Assembly: GCA_020199835.1 (NCBI GenBank)
Contig: JAIVJV010000011.1
Coordinates: forward strand, 1 to 64,000
Length of the DNA: 64,000 nucleotides
Reading direction: 5' to 3'
From: Acidobacteriota bacterium
Lineage (GTDB): Bacteria; Acidobacteriota; Blastocatellia; Pyrinomonadales; Pyrinomonadaceae
Below the pieces are notes generated by a model. It searched no databases, was not told where the DNA came from, and saw nothing but the letters and a program-made list of their open reading frames with translations. The position numbers were made by a program, and so were the translations under genes. Below, in pieces: positions 8,121 to 17,947 of this stretch (within the stretch, counting starts at the first letter, position 1; each line of letters opens with the position of its first letter).

Positions 8121-9661
8121 ACGCCATCAAACGAGCCCTTATAAGTGTTTCCGACAAGACTGGGATCATCGACTTCGCTCGCGAACTCAAACATTTCAAC
8201 GTCGAGATCATCAGCACCGGCGGCACTGCAAAAGCGCTGCGCGAAGCTGCTATCGAGGTACGAGACATTTCTGACGTCACCGGGTTTCCGGAAATGATGG
8301 ATGGCCGCGTGAAGACGCTGCATCCGCGCGTTCACGGCGCGCTGCTTGGTTTGCGTGACAACCCGGAGCACGTGGCGGCGATGAACCAGCACGGCATTGA
8401 ACCGATCGATATGGTGGTGGTGAATCTTTATCCCTTTGCGGAAACGATCAACCGCCAGGGAGTCACGCGCGAGGAAGCGATCGAACAGATCGACATCGGT
8501 GGTCCAGCGATGATCCGTTCCGCAGCAAAAAATTCCGACGCCGTCGCCGTGGTCGTCGATCCCGCGCAATATCCGCTTGTAATTCAGGAGCTACAGCAAC
8601 ACGGCGGCGCCATCTCAATCCCCGTCCTACAACGTCTCGCGGCAGAGGCCTTTCAGCACACAGCGCAATACGACGCTGTTGTCAGCTCGTACCTGGCGGG
8701 CTCAACGCTCATGCCCGCGCGCATGACTTTGTCGCTCACGAAGCTCGCGGATTTGCGCTACGGTGAGAACCCACACCAGGTCGCTTCGCTCTATCAAAGC
8801 CAAATGGGGCAAACCCAAAACGGCGGTGGACTCGCCAATGCCACGATCCTCTCCGGCAAGGAGATGTCGTTCAACAACTACGTTGATGCCGATGCCGCCT
8901 GGCAACTCGTCTGCGACTTTCGCGACACCGCTTGCGCCATCATCAAACACACAAACCCGGCGGGCGTTGGGCTTGGACAGACGTCGGCGGATGCCTACGT
9001 CAAGGCCCTGGCAACGGATCCCGTCTCAGCCTTCGGTGGCATCGTTGCTTTCAACACACGTGTGGACGAAGCAGCCGCGCAGGAAGTCACGAAGATCTTC
9101 ACCGAAGTCGTGATCGCACCCGATTACGACGCGGCCGCGCTCGAACTCCTGCAAACGAAAAAGAACCTGCGCGTGATCCGCATGAGCTCAGTCGCACGCG
9201 CCGAAGAACTCCAGTTTCGACAAATCTCCGGCGGCATGCTGGTCCAGTCCGCCGATGTTCACGAGTTGAGCAAACATGATCTAAAGATCGTTACCGAACG
9301 ACAACCAACTGACGAAGAGATCCGTGCGCTGCTCTTCGCCTGGACCGTCTGCAAGCACACGAAGTCAAACGCGATCGTCTACGCGCGTACCGATCAAACC
9401 GTGGGCGTCGGCGCCGGACAGATGTCACGCGTCGATTCCGTCAAAATCGGAGCGATGCGCGCGCAACTTCCCGTCGCCAGATCCGTACTCGCTTCAGACG
9501 CGTTCTTTCCGTTTCGCGACGGCTTGGACGAAGCTGCGCGTCACGGCATCACGGCCGTCATTCAACCCGGCGGCTCGATGCGCGATAAAGAAGTCATCGC
9601 CGCCGCGAACGAGCACGGGCTCGCAATGGTCTTTACAGGTGTGAGGCATTTCAAACACTGA
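8117..9661 (+). CDS. purH: Bifunctional AICAR formyltransferase / IMP cyclohydrolase
   Basis: PurH performs the last two steps of de novo purine synthesis: formylation of AICAR with 10-formyl-THF, then ring closure to IMP. The 514 residues match the usual length. The N-terminal cyclohydrolase (MGS-like) domain shows [19 protein letters not shown] and the [10 protein letters not shown] block; the transformylase domain shows [20 protein letters not shown] and the KHTNPAGVG block. The ATG overlaps the VWA stop by 4 bp. It belongs to the plus-strand operon that continues into an M48 peptidase and fabI. Confidence 0.97.
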   Translation: MNAIKRALISVSDKTGIIDFARELKHFNVEIISTGGTAKALREAAIEVRDISDVTGFPEMMDGRVKTLHPRVHGALLGLRDNPEHVAAMNQHGIEPIDMVVVNLYPFAETINRQGVTREEAIEQIDIGGPAMIRSAAKNSDAVAVVVDPAQYPLVIQELQQHGGAISIPVLQRLAAEAFQHTAQYDAVVSSYLAGSTLMPARMTLSLTKLADLRYGENPHQVASLYQSQMGQTQNGGGLANATILSGKEMSFNNYVDADAAWQLVCDFRDTACAIIKHTNPAGVGLGQTSADAYVKALATDPVSAFGGIVAFNTRVDEAAAQEVTKIFTEVVIAPDYDAAALELLQTKKNLRVIRMSSVARAEELQFRQISGGMLVQSADVHELSKHDLKIVTERQPTDEEIRALLFAWTVCKHTKSNAIVYARTDQTVGVGAGQMSRVDSVKIGAMRAQLPVARSVLASDAFFPFRDGLDEAARHGITAVIQPGGSMRDKEVIAAANEHGLAMVFTGVRHFKH

Positions 9662-9665
9662 TATT

Positions 9666-10634
9666 ATGAGCACCAACATGGCTGACAACGAGAACTCAAT
9701 TCGCTGCCGTTACTGCGGCCAACGGAATCAAATCCGTATCGATTCAAGCGACGCCCGCTGCGGCCGCTGCCGTTTGCCGCTTTCCGACGAGCCACACAAA
9801 AAATTCGCGCGGCTCGACAAGGAGCAATACATCCATCCCGCCGACGCCCGCGCGCTCGCCGCGTTGCGGGCGATTCCGGGAATCGATACCGCGCTCAAGA
9901 AACTGCTCGCGGTAACCGGCGAATCAGCCATCCGCGTCATCTTCACCGCCAGCGCGGTGAAGGTCACGCCGACACAGTGTCCGGACCTTTACGCGAAGTT
10001 GCAGATCGCGTGCACGACGTTGGGCGTGGACATGCCGGAACTGTTCGTGCAACAGAACCCCGTCGTCAATGCGTTCACCGGCGGTGTCGAACGTCCCGTG
10101 ATCGTTCTCTACTCGCAACTAATCGAGCGTTTGAGTGATGACGAAGTGCTGGCAGTGGTCGCCCACGAAGTCGGACACATTCACGCCGAACACGTCCTTT
10201 ATCTAACCGCCGCACGTTTGATCGAATTTCTCGCGAAGACTGCGGTGCTCGCTTCGCCCTTGGCGTTCATCATCAAAGAAGTCCTGACCATGAGCATGCG
10301 CGCGGCACTGCTCGCGTGGGCACGAAAGGCCGAACTCTCTTGCGATCGAGCGGCCTTGCTGGTCACTCAGAATGCCAACGTGATCGGCCGCACGATGATG
10401 AAACTCAGCGGCGGCACCTTCGCTTCCCGCGTTGATTACGATCAGTTTCTCGCGCAAGCTCGCGACTTTCAGAAGAACTACGACGAGAAGGCGCTCGATC
10501 GCTTCTGGGCCGACGTGATCACTTCCGGCTTGAGCCATCCGTTTCCGGTGTGGCGCGTCTCGGAGATCTTGCAGTGGGTCGAAAGCGGCGAATACAAAGC
10601 TCTCATGACTTCACCTGAAAGCGCGGCAGCATAA
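9666..10634 (+). CDS. M48-family metallopeptidase with N-terminal zinc ribbon
   Basis: This 322-residue protein starts with a zinc ribbon (C14-x2-C17 and C32-x2-C35). The peptidase M48 zinc motif HEVGH is at about 167-171, with a downstream Glu in the helix RKAELSCDRAAL. One or two hydrophobic helices after HEVGH suggest membrane association, as in HtpX. It would degrade damaged membrane or periplasm-facing proteins. It starts 5 nt after the purH stop. The cytoplasmic zinc ribbon fused to an M48 domain is known in soil bacteria, but its substrates are not known. Confidence 0.85.
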   Translation: MSTNMADNENSIRCRYCGQRNQIRIDSSDARCGRCRLPLSDEPHKKFARLDKEQYIHPADARALAALRAIPGIDTALKKLLAVTGESAIRVIFTASAVKVTPTQCPDLYAKLQIACTTLGVDMPELFVQQNPVVNAFTGGVERPVIVLYSQLIERLSDDEVLAVVAHEVGHIHAEHVLYLTAARLIEFLAKTAVLASPLAFIIKEVLTMSMRAALLAWARKAELSCDRAALLVTQNANVIGRTMMKLSGGTFASRVDYDQFLAQARDFQKNYDEKALDRFWADVITSGLSHPFPVWRVSEILQWVESGEYKALMTSPESAAA

Positions 10635-10652
10635 GCTGTCAGCAAACATTTC

Positions 10653-11417
10653 ATGCTGCAAAACAAAAATGGCATCATTTTCGGCGTGGCCAACAAGCGC
10701 TCGATCGCCTGGGCCACCGCCCAGGCACTGCACGACGCCGGCGCGCGACTGGCTTTCACGTATCAAGGCGATCGTCTCAAAGAAAACGTCGAGGGTTTGA
10801 CGAACGACGCAATGCCCGGTTCCTTGCTGCTTTCGTGCGACGTGACAAAACAGGAAGAAGTTGACGAAGCGTTTCGCCGTGCCGGCGAAGAGTTTGGCCG
10901 GCTCGACTTTTTAATTCACAGCATCGCTTACGCGCCGCGCGAAGCACTCGGCGGCGAGTATCTCGACACGAGTCGTGAAGCGTTTCTGACTGCGCTCGAG
11001 ATCAGCGCTTATTCGCTGGCCCAACTCTCACGCGCCGCGGCGCCGCTGATGACCGAAGGCGGCAGCATCGTCACGATGTCTTACTACGGCGCGGAAAAAG
11101 TCGTGTCTGGTTACAACGTGATGGGTGTCGCGAAGGCCGCGCTCGAAGCAAGCACGCGTTATCTCGCCAAGGATCTCGGGTCACGCAACATTCGCATCAA
11201 TGCCATCAGCGCTGGTCCAATTCAAACACTCTCCGCACGGGGCGTCGCCGACTTCAGCACCATGTTGAAACATCACGCCGAACGTGCGCCACTCGGGCGC
11301 AACGTCGAAGCGCGCGAGGTCGGAAACACCGCGGTCTTTCTCTGTAGCCCGATGGCGTCGGGCATCACGGGCGAAGTTATTTACGTGGACTGTGGTTACA
11401 ACATCATGGGTATCTGA
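10653..11417 (+). CDS. fabI: Enoyl-[acyl-carrier-protein] reductase (NADH)
   Basis: FabI reduces trans-2-enoyl-ACP in the final step of each fatty-acid elongation cycle. The 254-residue SDR protein shows FabI-specific features: the nucleotide loop GVANKRSIAWATAQ, SIAYAP, and the Y-x6-K active site in SYYGAEKVVSGYNVMGVAKAALE. Length and motifs fit FabI rather than FabL or FabK. It sits 18 nt after the M48 gene, and its stop touches the TTG start of the following LOG-family gene. Confidence 0.95.
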   Translation: MLQNKNGIIFGVANKRSIAWATAQALHDAGARLAFTYQGDRLKENVEGLTNDAMPGSLLLSCDVTKQEEVDEAFRRAGEEFGRLDFLIHSIAYAPREALGGEYLDTSREAFLTALEISAYSLAQLSRAAAPLMTEGGSIVTMSYYGAEKVVSGYNVMGVAKAALEASTRYLAKDLGSRNIRINAISAGPIQTLSARGVADFSTMLKHHAERAPLGRNVEAREVGNTAVFLCSPMASGITGEVIYVDCGYNIMGI

Positions 11418-12191
11418 TTGGCGAACATCGACGAAGACCAAAACGACGTGGAGATGGGCCGCGCGCTCCCCGGCTCGACGCAGGACGAGCAGCTGCTCGA
11501 GAGCCCGCGTCCGGACGAGTTTACGCACACGGATACATGGCGGGTGTTTCGGATCATGGGCGAGTTTGTCGAAGGTTTCGATGAGCTTGCGACACTCACT
11601 CGCGGCGTCTCCATCTTTGGCTCGGCGCGTTCCAAACCCGGCGCCCCGGATTACGTCGCTGCACAGGAAACAGCGGCGCTCCTCGCCGCGGAGGGTTTTA
11701 CCGTGATCACCGGTGGTGGACCGGGAATCATGGAAGCCGCTAATCGCGGCGCGTTCGAAGCCGGCGGTCTTTCCATCGGCTGCAACATCGAACTGCCTTT
11801 CGAACAACGACCCAACGCCTATCAAACGCGCAGTCTGAAATTCAAATACTTCTTCGTGCGCAAGATGATGTTCGTGAAGTACAGCCTCGGTTTCATCATC
11901 TTTCCCGGCGGGTTCGGCACTTTTGACGAACTCTTCGAGGCGCTCACGTTGATCCAGACGAAGAAGATCCGCAACTTTCCGGTGATACTGGTCGGCAGTA
12001 GTTACTGGAGCGGTTTGCTTGAATGGTTGCAGCAGGTCGTGCTAACAGATGGAAAAATCGGCGAAAACGATCTCGCTATGTTTCAGGTGGTGGACACGCC
12101 GCAGGAAGTGCTCACGATCGTAAATCGCGCTCAAGACTCACTCGACGAATTAGACAAATTCGTTTCCGGCGACATTCGCATTCCCAGTTGA
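11418..12191 (+). CDS. LOG-family nucleotide 5'-monophosphate phosphoribohydrolase (TIGR00730)
   Basis: This 257-residue Rossmann-like protein has the LOG signatures GGGPGIMEAANRGA (substrate loop) and PGGFGTFDELFEA (catalytic Arg/Glu region). LOG proteins hydrolyse AMP or cytokinin nucleotides to base plus ribose-5-phosphate. The start is a TTG directly after the fabI stop; no ATG is available before conserved sequence. The N-terminal 50 residues are acidic and poorly conserved. The 3' end overlaps the convergent cutA gene by 61 bp, so antisense interference is possible. Substrate is not determined. Confidence 0.9.
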   Translation: MANIDEDQNDVEMGRALPGSTQDEQLLESPRPDEFTHTDTWRVFRIMGEFVEGFDELATLTRGVSIFGSARSKPGAPDYVAAQETAALLAAEGFTVITGGGPGIMEAANRGAFEAGGLSIGCNIELPFEQRPNAYQTRSLKFKYFFVRKMMFVKYSLGFIIFPGGFGTFDELFEALTLIQTKKIRNFPVILVGSSYWSGLLEWLQQVVLTDGKIGENDLAMFQVVDTPQEVLTIVNRAQDSLDELDKFVSGDIRIPS

Positions 12192-12514
12192 GGTTTCACA
12201 CTCTCACTGAGCCAATTGAGGTAGGGTTGAGAACCGGCGACAATCGGGACGGCAACGATCTCAGGCGTTTCATAGCTGTGTAAAGCCCGCACTTCTGTTT
12301 CGAGCTCCGCAAATTTTCCGGCCGTTGTTTTGACTATTAAGAGGTTTTCCGACTGGCGTTCGATTTGGCCCTGCCAGCGATATACCGACTCCATCTCAGG
12401 CAGAATCTGCACGCACGCGGCGAGGTGTGCGCCGACGAGGAGATCAGCGAGGCGCGTTGCTTCTTCGCCACTAGCGGCCGTCAGAAAAACTACGATTGGA
12501 TCGTCGTCCGCCAT
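12131..12514 (-). CDS. cutA: CutA1-type divalent cation tolerance protein
   Basis: This 127-residue protein matches the small trimeric CutA1 fold: VVFLTAASGEEATRLADLLV, LAACVQILPEMESVYRWQGQIE and YETPEIVAVPIVAGSQPYLNWL are the three hallmark blocks. CutA1 was linked to copper tolerance in E. coli, although its biochemical role remains uncertain. A Ser/Asn-rich tail of about 20 residues extends beyond the core and is encoded in the overlap with the LOG-family gene. Its start shares 1 nt with the stop of the DUF2007-type gene. Confidence 0.92.
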   Translation of the reverse strand: MADDDPIVVFLTAASGEEATRLADLLVGAHLAACVQILPEMESVYRWQGQIERQSENLLIVKTTAGKFAELETEVRALHSYETPEIVAVPIVAGSQPYLNWLSESVKPQLGMRMSPETNLSNSSSES

Positions 12515-12897
12515 TACAGCTCTTCATCTTCGTCAACTGGTCCACCGGTGAGCGGCGTGGCGTCGCCGCCAAAAAACGCGTTGTAGAGTTCCGTTGCGCG
12601 GTCTGCGTCTCGCTCGTCAACGAAGATCTCCGCGCCCTGGTCGGTTGCCGATAACAACGGTGAAAATGCGTCGGCGCCGCCGGATTTCACGACCGACCTG
12701 ACGTCGTTTTGCGCGAGGATGTCATTGACCATCTCGGCTTCAGCCGGCGAGCCGAGTTTAATCAAAGACACGAAACGCGCCTCGCTGCTGTCGTGCAGGG
12801 TGTTCTCCGGCGTCAAACGTTCGACCAGCGGCGATTCATCATCAGGACAGCGCGTAATCCCTGCTTCGTATTCCGATTCACACGTGGGGCAAAACAT
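12514..12897 (-). CDS. DUF2007-type protein with N-terminal zinc ribbon
   Basis: This 127-residue protein begins with half of a zinc ribbon (MFCPTCESEYEAGITRCPDD). It continues with a DUF2007-like ferredoxin fold (FVSLIKLGSPAEAEMVNDILAQNDVRSVV) and an acidic tail. DUF2007 proteins are called putative signal-transducing proteins, without a demonstrated activity. TAATG-type coupling to cutA suggests co-expression. A hairpin at 12930-12956 separates it from the upstream pfkB-like gene. Confidence 0.7.
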   Translation of the reverse strand: MFCPTCESEYEAGITRCPDDESPLVERLTPENTLHDSSEARFVSLIKLGSPAEAEMVNDILAQNDVRSVVKSGGADAFSPLLSATDQGAEIFVDERDADRATELYNAFFGGDATPLTGGPVDEDEEL

Positions 12898-12929
12898 TCG
12901 AGCGAACCCCCCTCTCAGCTTTGTGTTTC

Positions 12930-12956
12930 GCTTTGCCAGCTCCGCTACGGCAAAGC
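12930..12956 (-). terminator. Hairpin directly downstream of the PfkB-family gene
   Basis: GCTTTGCC (12930-12937) and GGCAAAGC (12949-12956) form an 8-bp stem with an 11-nt loop touching the stop codon of the kinase gene. No uridine run follows on the minus strand, so it is a weak terminator; an mRNA-stabilising 3' stem or another copy of a dispersed palindromic repeat is equally likely. Confidence 0.35.
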
Positions 12957-13880
12957 TTAGGCTTTCGCCTCAAACGGTATCTCATCAAAATGTGTCATTC
13001 GTTTGAAGGCGCGAAAACGATCGTTGATTTCCTCGTGCGTGAGACGGCGCACGCGGGCCGTGCCAAACTCTTCAACGTTGAACGACGCCATTACTGACCC
13101 AAAGATCATCGCCCGCCGCATCGCGTCTTCATCGAGACGCTCCTGGCTCGCGAGATAACCCATGAAACCACCGGCAAACGTGTCGCCCGCGCCGGTCGGA
13201 TCAAAAACCGACTCCAGCGGATACGCCGGAATGGCGAAATAACTGTCGGCGGTAAACAACGCCGCACCGTACTCGCCGCGTTTGATGATCAGCGCTTTTG
13301 GTCCCCAACTCAGAATGGTTCGCGCAGCTGTGATGAGATTCGGGATGCCGGTGAGCTGGCGCGCCTCAGCGTCATTGATGATCACCACGTCCACGACGCT
13401 GATCGTGCGCAGCAGCGAGTCCTTCGTGTGCTCGATCCACAAGTTCATCGTATCGAGCGCGACGAGCTCCGCGTCAGGCATTTGTTCGCGCACGCCGCGC
13501 TGCAAGTCAGGTTGAATATTGCCGAGAAACAAGAGGCGCGAACGTTTTGACTCTTCCGAAAGTTTTGGCTGAAAGTCAGCGAACACGTTGAGGTCGGTAA
13601 AGAGCGTGTGGGCGACGTTCAGGTCATAATCGTAACGCCCACCCCAGCGAAAAGTTTTGCCGTCCTCGATGCGTTCGAGATCGTTTATGTTGACCCGACG
13701 CTCCTCGAAGATGTCGTAGTCAGTAAAATCACCACCGACCACACCGACGATGCTGACGTTCGTAAAGAAGCTGGCTGCAATAGAAAAGTGCGAGGCAGAG
13801 CCACCAAGCATCTTCTCGCACTTCCCAAAAGGAGTTTCAACTGCGTCGTAGGCTACGGAACCAACAACCAAAAGGGACAT
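12957..13880 (-). CDS. PfkB-family sugar/nucleoside kinase
   Basis: This 307-residue kinase has the PfkB N-terminal signature LGGSASHFSIAASFF and the C-terminal ATP/anion-hole signature DPTGAGDTFAGGFMGYL, with the catalytic Asp in GAGD. PfkB kinases phosphorylate sugars or nucleosides. A short beta lid (GKTFRWGGRYDYDLNVA) is consistent with a nucleoside or ribose-like substrate. An MTA phosphorylase gene two genes upstream makes adenosine or a methylthioribose product plausible, but this is inference. The start overlaps the preceding stop (TAATG). Confidence 0.85.
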   Translation of the reverse strand: MSLLVVGSVAYDAVETPFGKCEKMLGGSASHFSIAASFFTNVSIVGVVGGDFTDYDIFEERRVNINDLERIEDGKTFRWGGRYDYDLNVAHTLFTDLNVFADFQPKLSEESKRSRLLFLGNIQPDLQRGVREQMPDAELVALDTMNLWIEHTKDSLLRTISVVDVVIINDAEARQLTGIPNLITAARTILSWGPKALIIKRGEYGAALFTADSYFAIPAYPLESVFDPTGAGDTFAGGFMGYLASQERLDEDAMRRAMIFGSVMASFNVEEFGTARVRRLTHEEINDRFRAFKRMTHFDEIPFEAKA

Positions 13881-14371
13881 TAGGGTTTGGCCTCGAGTGC
13901 GCGCAATTCTTCGCGCGCCTGTTTTGCATAAGGACTGCTTGGATAATCGTTAACGAGCTTCGTCAGATAATCGCGGCCCATCTCGCGAAACTGTTCCGCC
14001 GTCAACGTACGCTTCTGACCACCGTCGAAAGTCACGTAAAGATCAGGGCTCTGCTTCCCTTTCTTTTCAGCCAGCCACAAACTGCTCTGGCCCGCCATCA
14101 GGAGCACTTCTTCAATCTTCGCGAAGGTCGGATTGCCGGCGATGATCTCTTCACAACGTTTGAGCGCTGCCACGTAGGCCTTCTTCAACTTGAAGTAGTT
14201 ACGCGCAACGTCAAGATTGTGCTGCGAGTCTCTTTCGAGATCGGGATCGCGCAGCGTCGATGGATCGGGACCCGTGCGAACGCCCTGCGCCCGCGCACCC
14301 GGCGCGGAAACAAACAACGCCGCCACGACCACGAGTGTCAATATTAAACTAGCTTTTATTACCTTGGGCAT
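13880..14371 (-). CDS. Secreted BamD/TPR-like helical protein
   Basis: This 163-residue protein has a signal peptide (MPKVIKASLILTLVVVAALF, ending near ARAQ). Helical repeats follow, ending in the TPR-like block YLTKLVNDYPSSPYAKQAREELRAL typical of BamD/YbgF-like proteins. There is no lipobox. It probably mediates protein contacts in the periplasm. It lies between a tandem-repeat region and the PfkB gene, to which it is coupled by TAATG. Confidence 0.6.
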   Translation of the reverse strand: MPKVIKASLILTLVVVAALFVSAPGARAQGVRTGPDPSTLRDPDLERDSQHNLDVARNYFKLKKAYVAALKRCEEIIAGNPTFAKIEEVLLMAGQSSLWLAEKKGKQSPDLYVTFDGGQKRTLTAEQFREMGRDYLTKLVNDYPSSPYAKQAREELRALEAKP

Positions 14372-14386
14372 AACTCACCTCAAAAG

Positions 14387-14466
14387 AGCTTGGAACTTTG
14401 AGCTTGGAACTTTGATCTTTGTGCTTGTACAAAGTTCAAACGTCAAAGCACAAAGTTCAAACGTCA
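14387..14466. repeat. Intergenic repeat array with direct and inverted copies
   Basis: Two perfect tandem copies of AGCTTGGAACTTTG occupy 14387-14400 and 14401-14414. They are followed by the inverted pair CTTTGTGCTT (14417-14426) and AAGCACAAAG (14446-14455). Two perfect copies of CAAAGTTCAAACGTCA lie at 14430-14445 and 14451-14466; the last includes the stop codon of the MTA phosphorylase gene. CAAAGTTC is the complement of GAACTTTG, so the whole block can fold on itself. Confidence 0.85.
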
Positions 14467-15345
14467 CCCCTGATACTTTCTGATGATTGCTTCCAGCTTT
14501 TTTGTTGTCGCTTCGGGCCAAAGATTTGGCGCCGTGAAGATCGCGTGCTGCAAAGCCGAGCCACATTTGCACTTGCGCTCGCTGTCCTTCAGCCGCTTGA
14601 TCGACTCACGCAGAATAATCTGCGCGTTGCGGACGTTCTTGTTCAAATATTCAATTACGGTTTCGACGCTCACAGCGTCGTGCCCCTGATGCCAGCAGTC
14701 GTAATCAGTCACGAGCGCGAGCGTTGCGTAACAGATTTCGGCTTCCCGCGCGAGTTTCGCCTCCTGCAAGTTCGTCATGCCGATGATGTCCATGCCCCAC
14801 GAGCGATAGACATTCGACTCGGCGACACTCGAAAACGCCGGTCCCTCCATGCACAAGTATGTGCCGCCGCGATGCGTCTTCACGTCAGCGACGCTGCATG
14901 CTTGCTCCAACACGTCGCCCAGGTCAGAACAAACCGGATGTGCAAACGACACGTGCGCGACGATGCCGTCACCGAAAAACGTAGACTCACGAACGCGCGC
15001 TCGCGTGCGATCAAAAAACTGATCCGGAATCACCATGTCGAGCGGCGCGTATTTCTCCTGCAACGATCCCACCGCCGACGCCGACAAGATCCTCTCGACG
15101 CCCAGCAACTTCATCGCATAGATGTTCGCGCGAAACGGAACTTCAGTGGGCGTGAATCGATGTCCGCGGCCATGACGCGGCAGAAACGCTACGCGTTCGC
15201 CTTCGAGAGTTCCCACCGCAAACGAATCGGACGGATCACCGAACGGCGTGTCTACTTTGACTTCTTCAACCGCTGTGAACTCCGGCATCTGGTACAAACC
15301 GCTGCCGCCAATGATGCCAAAGCGCACCCTCGGTAGATCGCTCAT
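14464..15345 (-). CDS. mtnP: S-methyl-5'-thioadenosine phosphorylase
   Basis: MTAP cleaves methylthioadenosine with phosphate to adenine and methylthioribose-1-phosphate, recycling the polyamine/SAM by-product. The 293-residue product begins [20 protein letters not shown] and shows family blocks [41 protein letters not shown] and [16 protein letters not shown]. The longer frame to 15414 lies wholly inside the upstream MBL gene, so the ATG at 15345 (4-bp overlap with that gene) is preferred. The stop codon is inside the 14387-14466 repeat. Confidence 0.92.
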   Translation of the reverse strand: MSDLPRVRFGIIGGSGLYQMPEFTAVEEVKVDTPFGDPSDSFAVGTLEGERVAFLPRHGRGHRFTPTEVPFRANIYAMKLLGVERILSASAVGSLQEKYAPLDMVIPDQFFDRTRARVRESTFFGDGIVAHVSFAHPVCSDLGDVLEQACSVADVKTHRGGTYLCMEGPAFSSVAESNVYRSWGMDIIGMTNLQEAKLAREAEICYATLALVTDYDCWHQGHDAVSVETVIEYLNKNVRNAQIILRESIKRLKDSERKCKCGSALQHAIFTAPNLWPEATTKKLEAIIRKYQG

Positions 15346-16202
15346 TGAAGCTCCTCGTCCTCTGCGCGATAAGGAACAGGAACGAACTCCTTCTCGCCTT
15401 CCGTCAATCGACAAACCGGCTCATCCGCGTCGTGGTAGAACAGACAGAGCCAATTATTCTGTGCCGCCTCGGGTAACAGCCGCTTCTTCGCGGCGAGCGT
15501 TTCCACGGGATAAAGATCGTAGCCCATGATCCACGGCAAACGCAGATGCGCTCGCGTCGGCACTAGATCGGCAAAGCCGAACATCGTCCGGCCATCGCGT
15601 TGTAGGCGCCAACACTGCATCGAGCGATTGTGCCCGGCGATAGTTTCCATCGTCAGACCCGGCAGGACTTCGTAATTCGCTTCTTGCGGTTCGAGCTGGC
15701 CCGTTTCAAGGAGCGGCCGCCAGTTGTCCGGCAGATAACTCGCGCGATCGCGCTCGGTCGGATGTTCCGCATGGTCCAACTCGGCACGCGACACGAGGTA
15801 ACGAGCGTTGGGAAATGCCGCTACAGCGTTGCCTAACTGACTGAGCTTCGTGTTTCCACCTGCGTGATCGAAGTGCAGGTGAGTGTTGATGACGATCGAC
15901 ACCTCGTCAGCCGAAACACCCGTTTGCATAAACAGCGTTTCCGCCAGCGGCCGCACACGATCGATGCCGTACATGCGGGCGTGTTTATCCGGCCACTTGT
16001 CGCCGATGCCGGTTTCGATCAGGACCTTCTCCGCGCCGGTGTCGACAAGCACACAGTTCATGTTCATGCGGATGCGATTCTCGTCGTCCGGCGGGCACAC
16101 CTGCGACCAGAGCTTGCGAGGGACCACGCCAAACATGGCCCCTCCATCAAGTCGGAATTGAGCATCCTGAATCACATGAACCGTGTAGTCGCCTATCTGC
16201 AT
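15342..16202 (-). CDS. Metallo-beta-lactamase-fold hydrolase
   Basis: This 286-residue protein has the MBL-fold zinc motif [10 protein letters not shown] at about residues 106-115, a later metal-binding AGHNRSM and [11 protein letters not shown] near the fourth metal-ligand region. The family includes lactonases, thioesterases and other hydrolases; the substrate cannot be told from sequence. It overlaps mtnP by 4 bp and lies 37 nt after the parvulin gene in a long minus-strand operon. No signal peptide, so cytoplasmic. Confidence 0.85.
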   Translation of the reverse strand: MQIGDYTVHVIQDAQFRLDGGAMFGVVPRKLWSQVCPPDDENRIRMNMNCVLVDTGAEKVLIETGIGDKWPDKHARMYGIDRVRPLAETLFMQTGVSADEVSIVINTHLHFDHAGGNTKLSQLGNAVAAFPNARYLVSRAELDHAEHPTERDRASYLPDNWRPLLETGQLEPQEANYEVLPGLTMETIAGHNRSMQCWRLQRDGRTMFGFADLVPTRAHLRLPWIMGYDLYPVETLAAKKRLLPEAAQNNWLCLFYHDADEPVCRLTEGEKEFVPVPYRAEDEELQ

Positions 16203-16239
16203 GGTTCATTGAGGGACGTCCGCAGATCTCGTGCCCACT

Positions 16240-17526
16240 TTAGTGCGGATTCGCGGGCGTCGACTTCGGTTGCTGCTTCGGTTGCTCTTGCGCCGGCGGT
16301 GCTTGCTGCGGCTGCTGGCCGCCCGGGGCGCCAAAGCCCGGAGGCAGGCCCTGCATCGGCTGCTGCTCAGGTGCTTTCACCGTGTAGCTGTCGGCGACCT
16401 TCACGTGCGAACGAGCGACGATGTCGTCGAGAATCTTCTTTGCCTTTTCCTGTTCGACAGCGCTCTTGGCCTTCGCGCGTCCGGTCTGTGGTGGACCACC
16501 AAACGGATTGGCGCTCGGCTCGCTGAACAGAATGTGCCGTGCGTGCACCGTCTCTTCGGTCTTGCCGTCTTTGGTTTCGGTCTTTCGATCTTCAACCTTG
16601 ATGATGTGGAAACCGAACGGAGACTGCACCACATCGCTGATCTCACCTGGCTTCAACGCAAACGCAGCCTTCTCAAATTCAGCTACCATCTGGCCACGGC
16701 CAAACCAACCGAGGTCACCGCCTTTGTCTTTGCTGCCGTCGGTCGAAAACTCCTGAGCCAGTTTCGCGAAGTCTTCGCCGCCACGCAGCCGTTTTAAAAC
16801 TTCCTCGGCCTGCACGCGTTGCTTCTTGTCGGTATCCATTTCAGGATGGCTCGCAAGATACGCGGTGACTTCCTCGTCAGTCGCTTCCATCTTCTTCTTC
16901 AGATTGTCCATCGCGTACTTTTGAGCGAGCAGACGAGCGTTTTGTAAGAGCACCTGCAACCGGACTTGTGGTTTCTTGTCCAGGCCCTGCTCGGTGCCTC
17001 GTTTCTCGCCGAGGTACACCCGGCCGACTCGCTGCTTGAACTGGTCGAGCTCCTCTTGCGGAATCTGCTGCGCAGCAAACTGCGGATCCTTGGCCTTTAT
17101 GTCGGCGATGAGCTGCTGAAACTTCTGCTCGTAGGTTGCGTCTTTGAAGAACTGGTTGACTTCGTCGTCGGTGACGTTTGGCCCGTTCTCGCCCTGCTGT
17201 TCGAAATAGTAAGTAGCGATAATGCTGGCGCGTTGCAGCTCGAGCTGCCGTTTCATGTCGGGCGCTTTGTCTATGCCGTGCGTCTGCGCTTCTTCGGCCA
17301 GCGCCAGCCAGCGACGCAATTCCTGTGCGAAGTCCTTGCGGGCAGCTTCGTCGGCGGCGAGGCGCGCGCGAATCTGCACCGGCTGCTCTTCGGCGATCAC
17401 AGCCATGTCTTCAGAGGTTAACTCGACCGGGCCGACCTTTCGTGCCTTAACCTGCCAGAAGATCAAACCCGCGCAAAAAATGAGTGCGACAGCGGCTGCA
17501 ATGAGAGCCTTTCTTGTTGAGTTCAA
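16240..17526 (-). CDS. Membrane-anchored parvulin-type peptidyl-prolyl isomerase (SurA/PpiC-like)
   Basis: Protein of about 428 residues with an N-terminal membrane anchor ([19 protein letters not shown]), a SurA/PrsA-like helical chaperone region, and a parvulin domain ([21 protein letters not shown] to [13 protein letters not shown]). A Pro/Gln-rich tail follows. It would fold exported proteins in the periplasm. A TTG at 17524-17526 with the good ribosome site GGAAAGG 10 nt upstream is preferred; the drawn ATG at 17622 would force a 74-bp overlap with the epimerase gene and adds a Cys-rich segment unlike the family. Confidence 0.85.
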   Translation of the reverse strand: MNSTRKALIAAAVALIFCAGLIFWQVKARKVGPVELTSEDMAVIAEEQPVQIRARLAADEAARKDFAQELRRWLALAEEAQTHGIDKAPDMKRQLELQRASIIATYYFEQQGENGPNVTDDEVNQFFKDATYEQKFQQLIADIKAKDPQFAAQQIPQEELDQFKQRVGRVYLGEKRGTEQGLDKKPQVRLQVLLQNARLLAQKYAMDNLKKKMEATDEEVTAYLASHPEMDTDKKQRVQAEEVLKRLRGGEDFAKLAQEFSTDGSKDKGGDLGWFGRGQMVAEFEKAAFALKPGEISDVVQSPFGFHIIKVEDRKTETKDGKTEETVHARHILFSEPSANPFGGPPQTGRAKAKSAVEQEKAKKILDDIVARSHVKVADSYTVKAPEQQPMQGLPPGFGAPGGQQPQQAPPAQEQPKQQPKSTPANPH

Positions 17527-17548
17527 AACTATATCCTTTCCTAAAAAA

Positions 17549-17944
17549 CTATTGATGCTGCACCAGTTCGAGCAGCACGCCATTCGTTGACGACGGATGA
17601 ATAAAAGCGACCAGACAGCCACGCGCGCCTACGCGTGGTGTTTCGTCGATGAGCCGTGCGCCTTTCTGCTTTAACTCCGCCAGCGACGCTTTGATGTCGC
17701 GAACTTCAATTGCGATGTGATGAATGCCCGGGCCACGTTTGGCCAGAAACTTACCGACCGCCGACTCGGCGCTCAACGGTTCGAGCAACTCCACGTGCGT
17801 GTCCCCAACCGGCAACATGCAAACTCTGACGCCTTGCTCCGTCACCTCTTCCGTCGCGTGAGGTTCGAGCCCCAACGCATCGCGCCAAATCGCCAGACCT
17901 TCGTCGATCGTGGGCGTGGCAATACCGATGTGATCAACCTTCAT
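17549..17944 (-). CDS. mce: Methylmalonyl-CoA epimerase
   Basis: This 131-residue glyoxalase-fold enzyme shows the epimerase signature [29 protein letters not shown] and [14 protein letters not shown] with metal-binding His, His and Glu. It interconverts (S)- and (R)-methylmalonyl-CoA in propionate and branched-chain catabolism. It lies 3 nt downstream of meaB, which encodes the GTPase chaperone of methylmalonyl-CoA mutase, giving strong pathway support. The mutase itself is not in the window. Confidence 0.95.
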   Translation of the reverse strand: MKVDHIGIATPTIDEGLAIWRDALGLEPHATEEVTEQGVRVCMLPVGDTHVELLEPLSAESAVGKFLAKRGPGIHHIAIEVRDIKASLAELKQKGARLIDETPRVGARGCLVAFIHPSSTNGVLLELVQHQ

Positions 17945-17947
17945 CTA

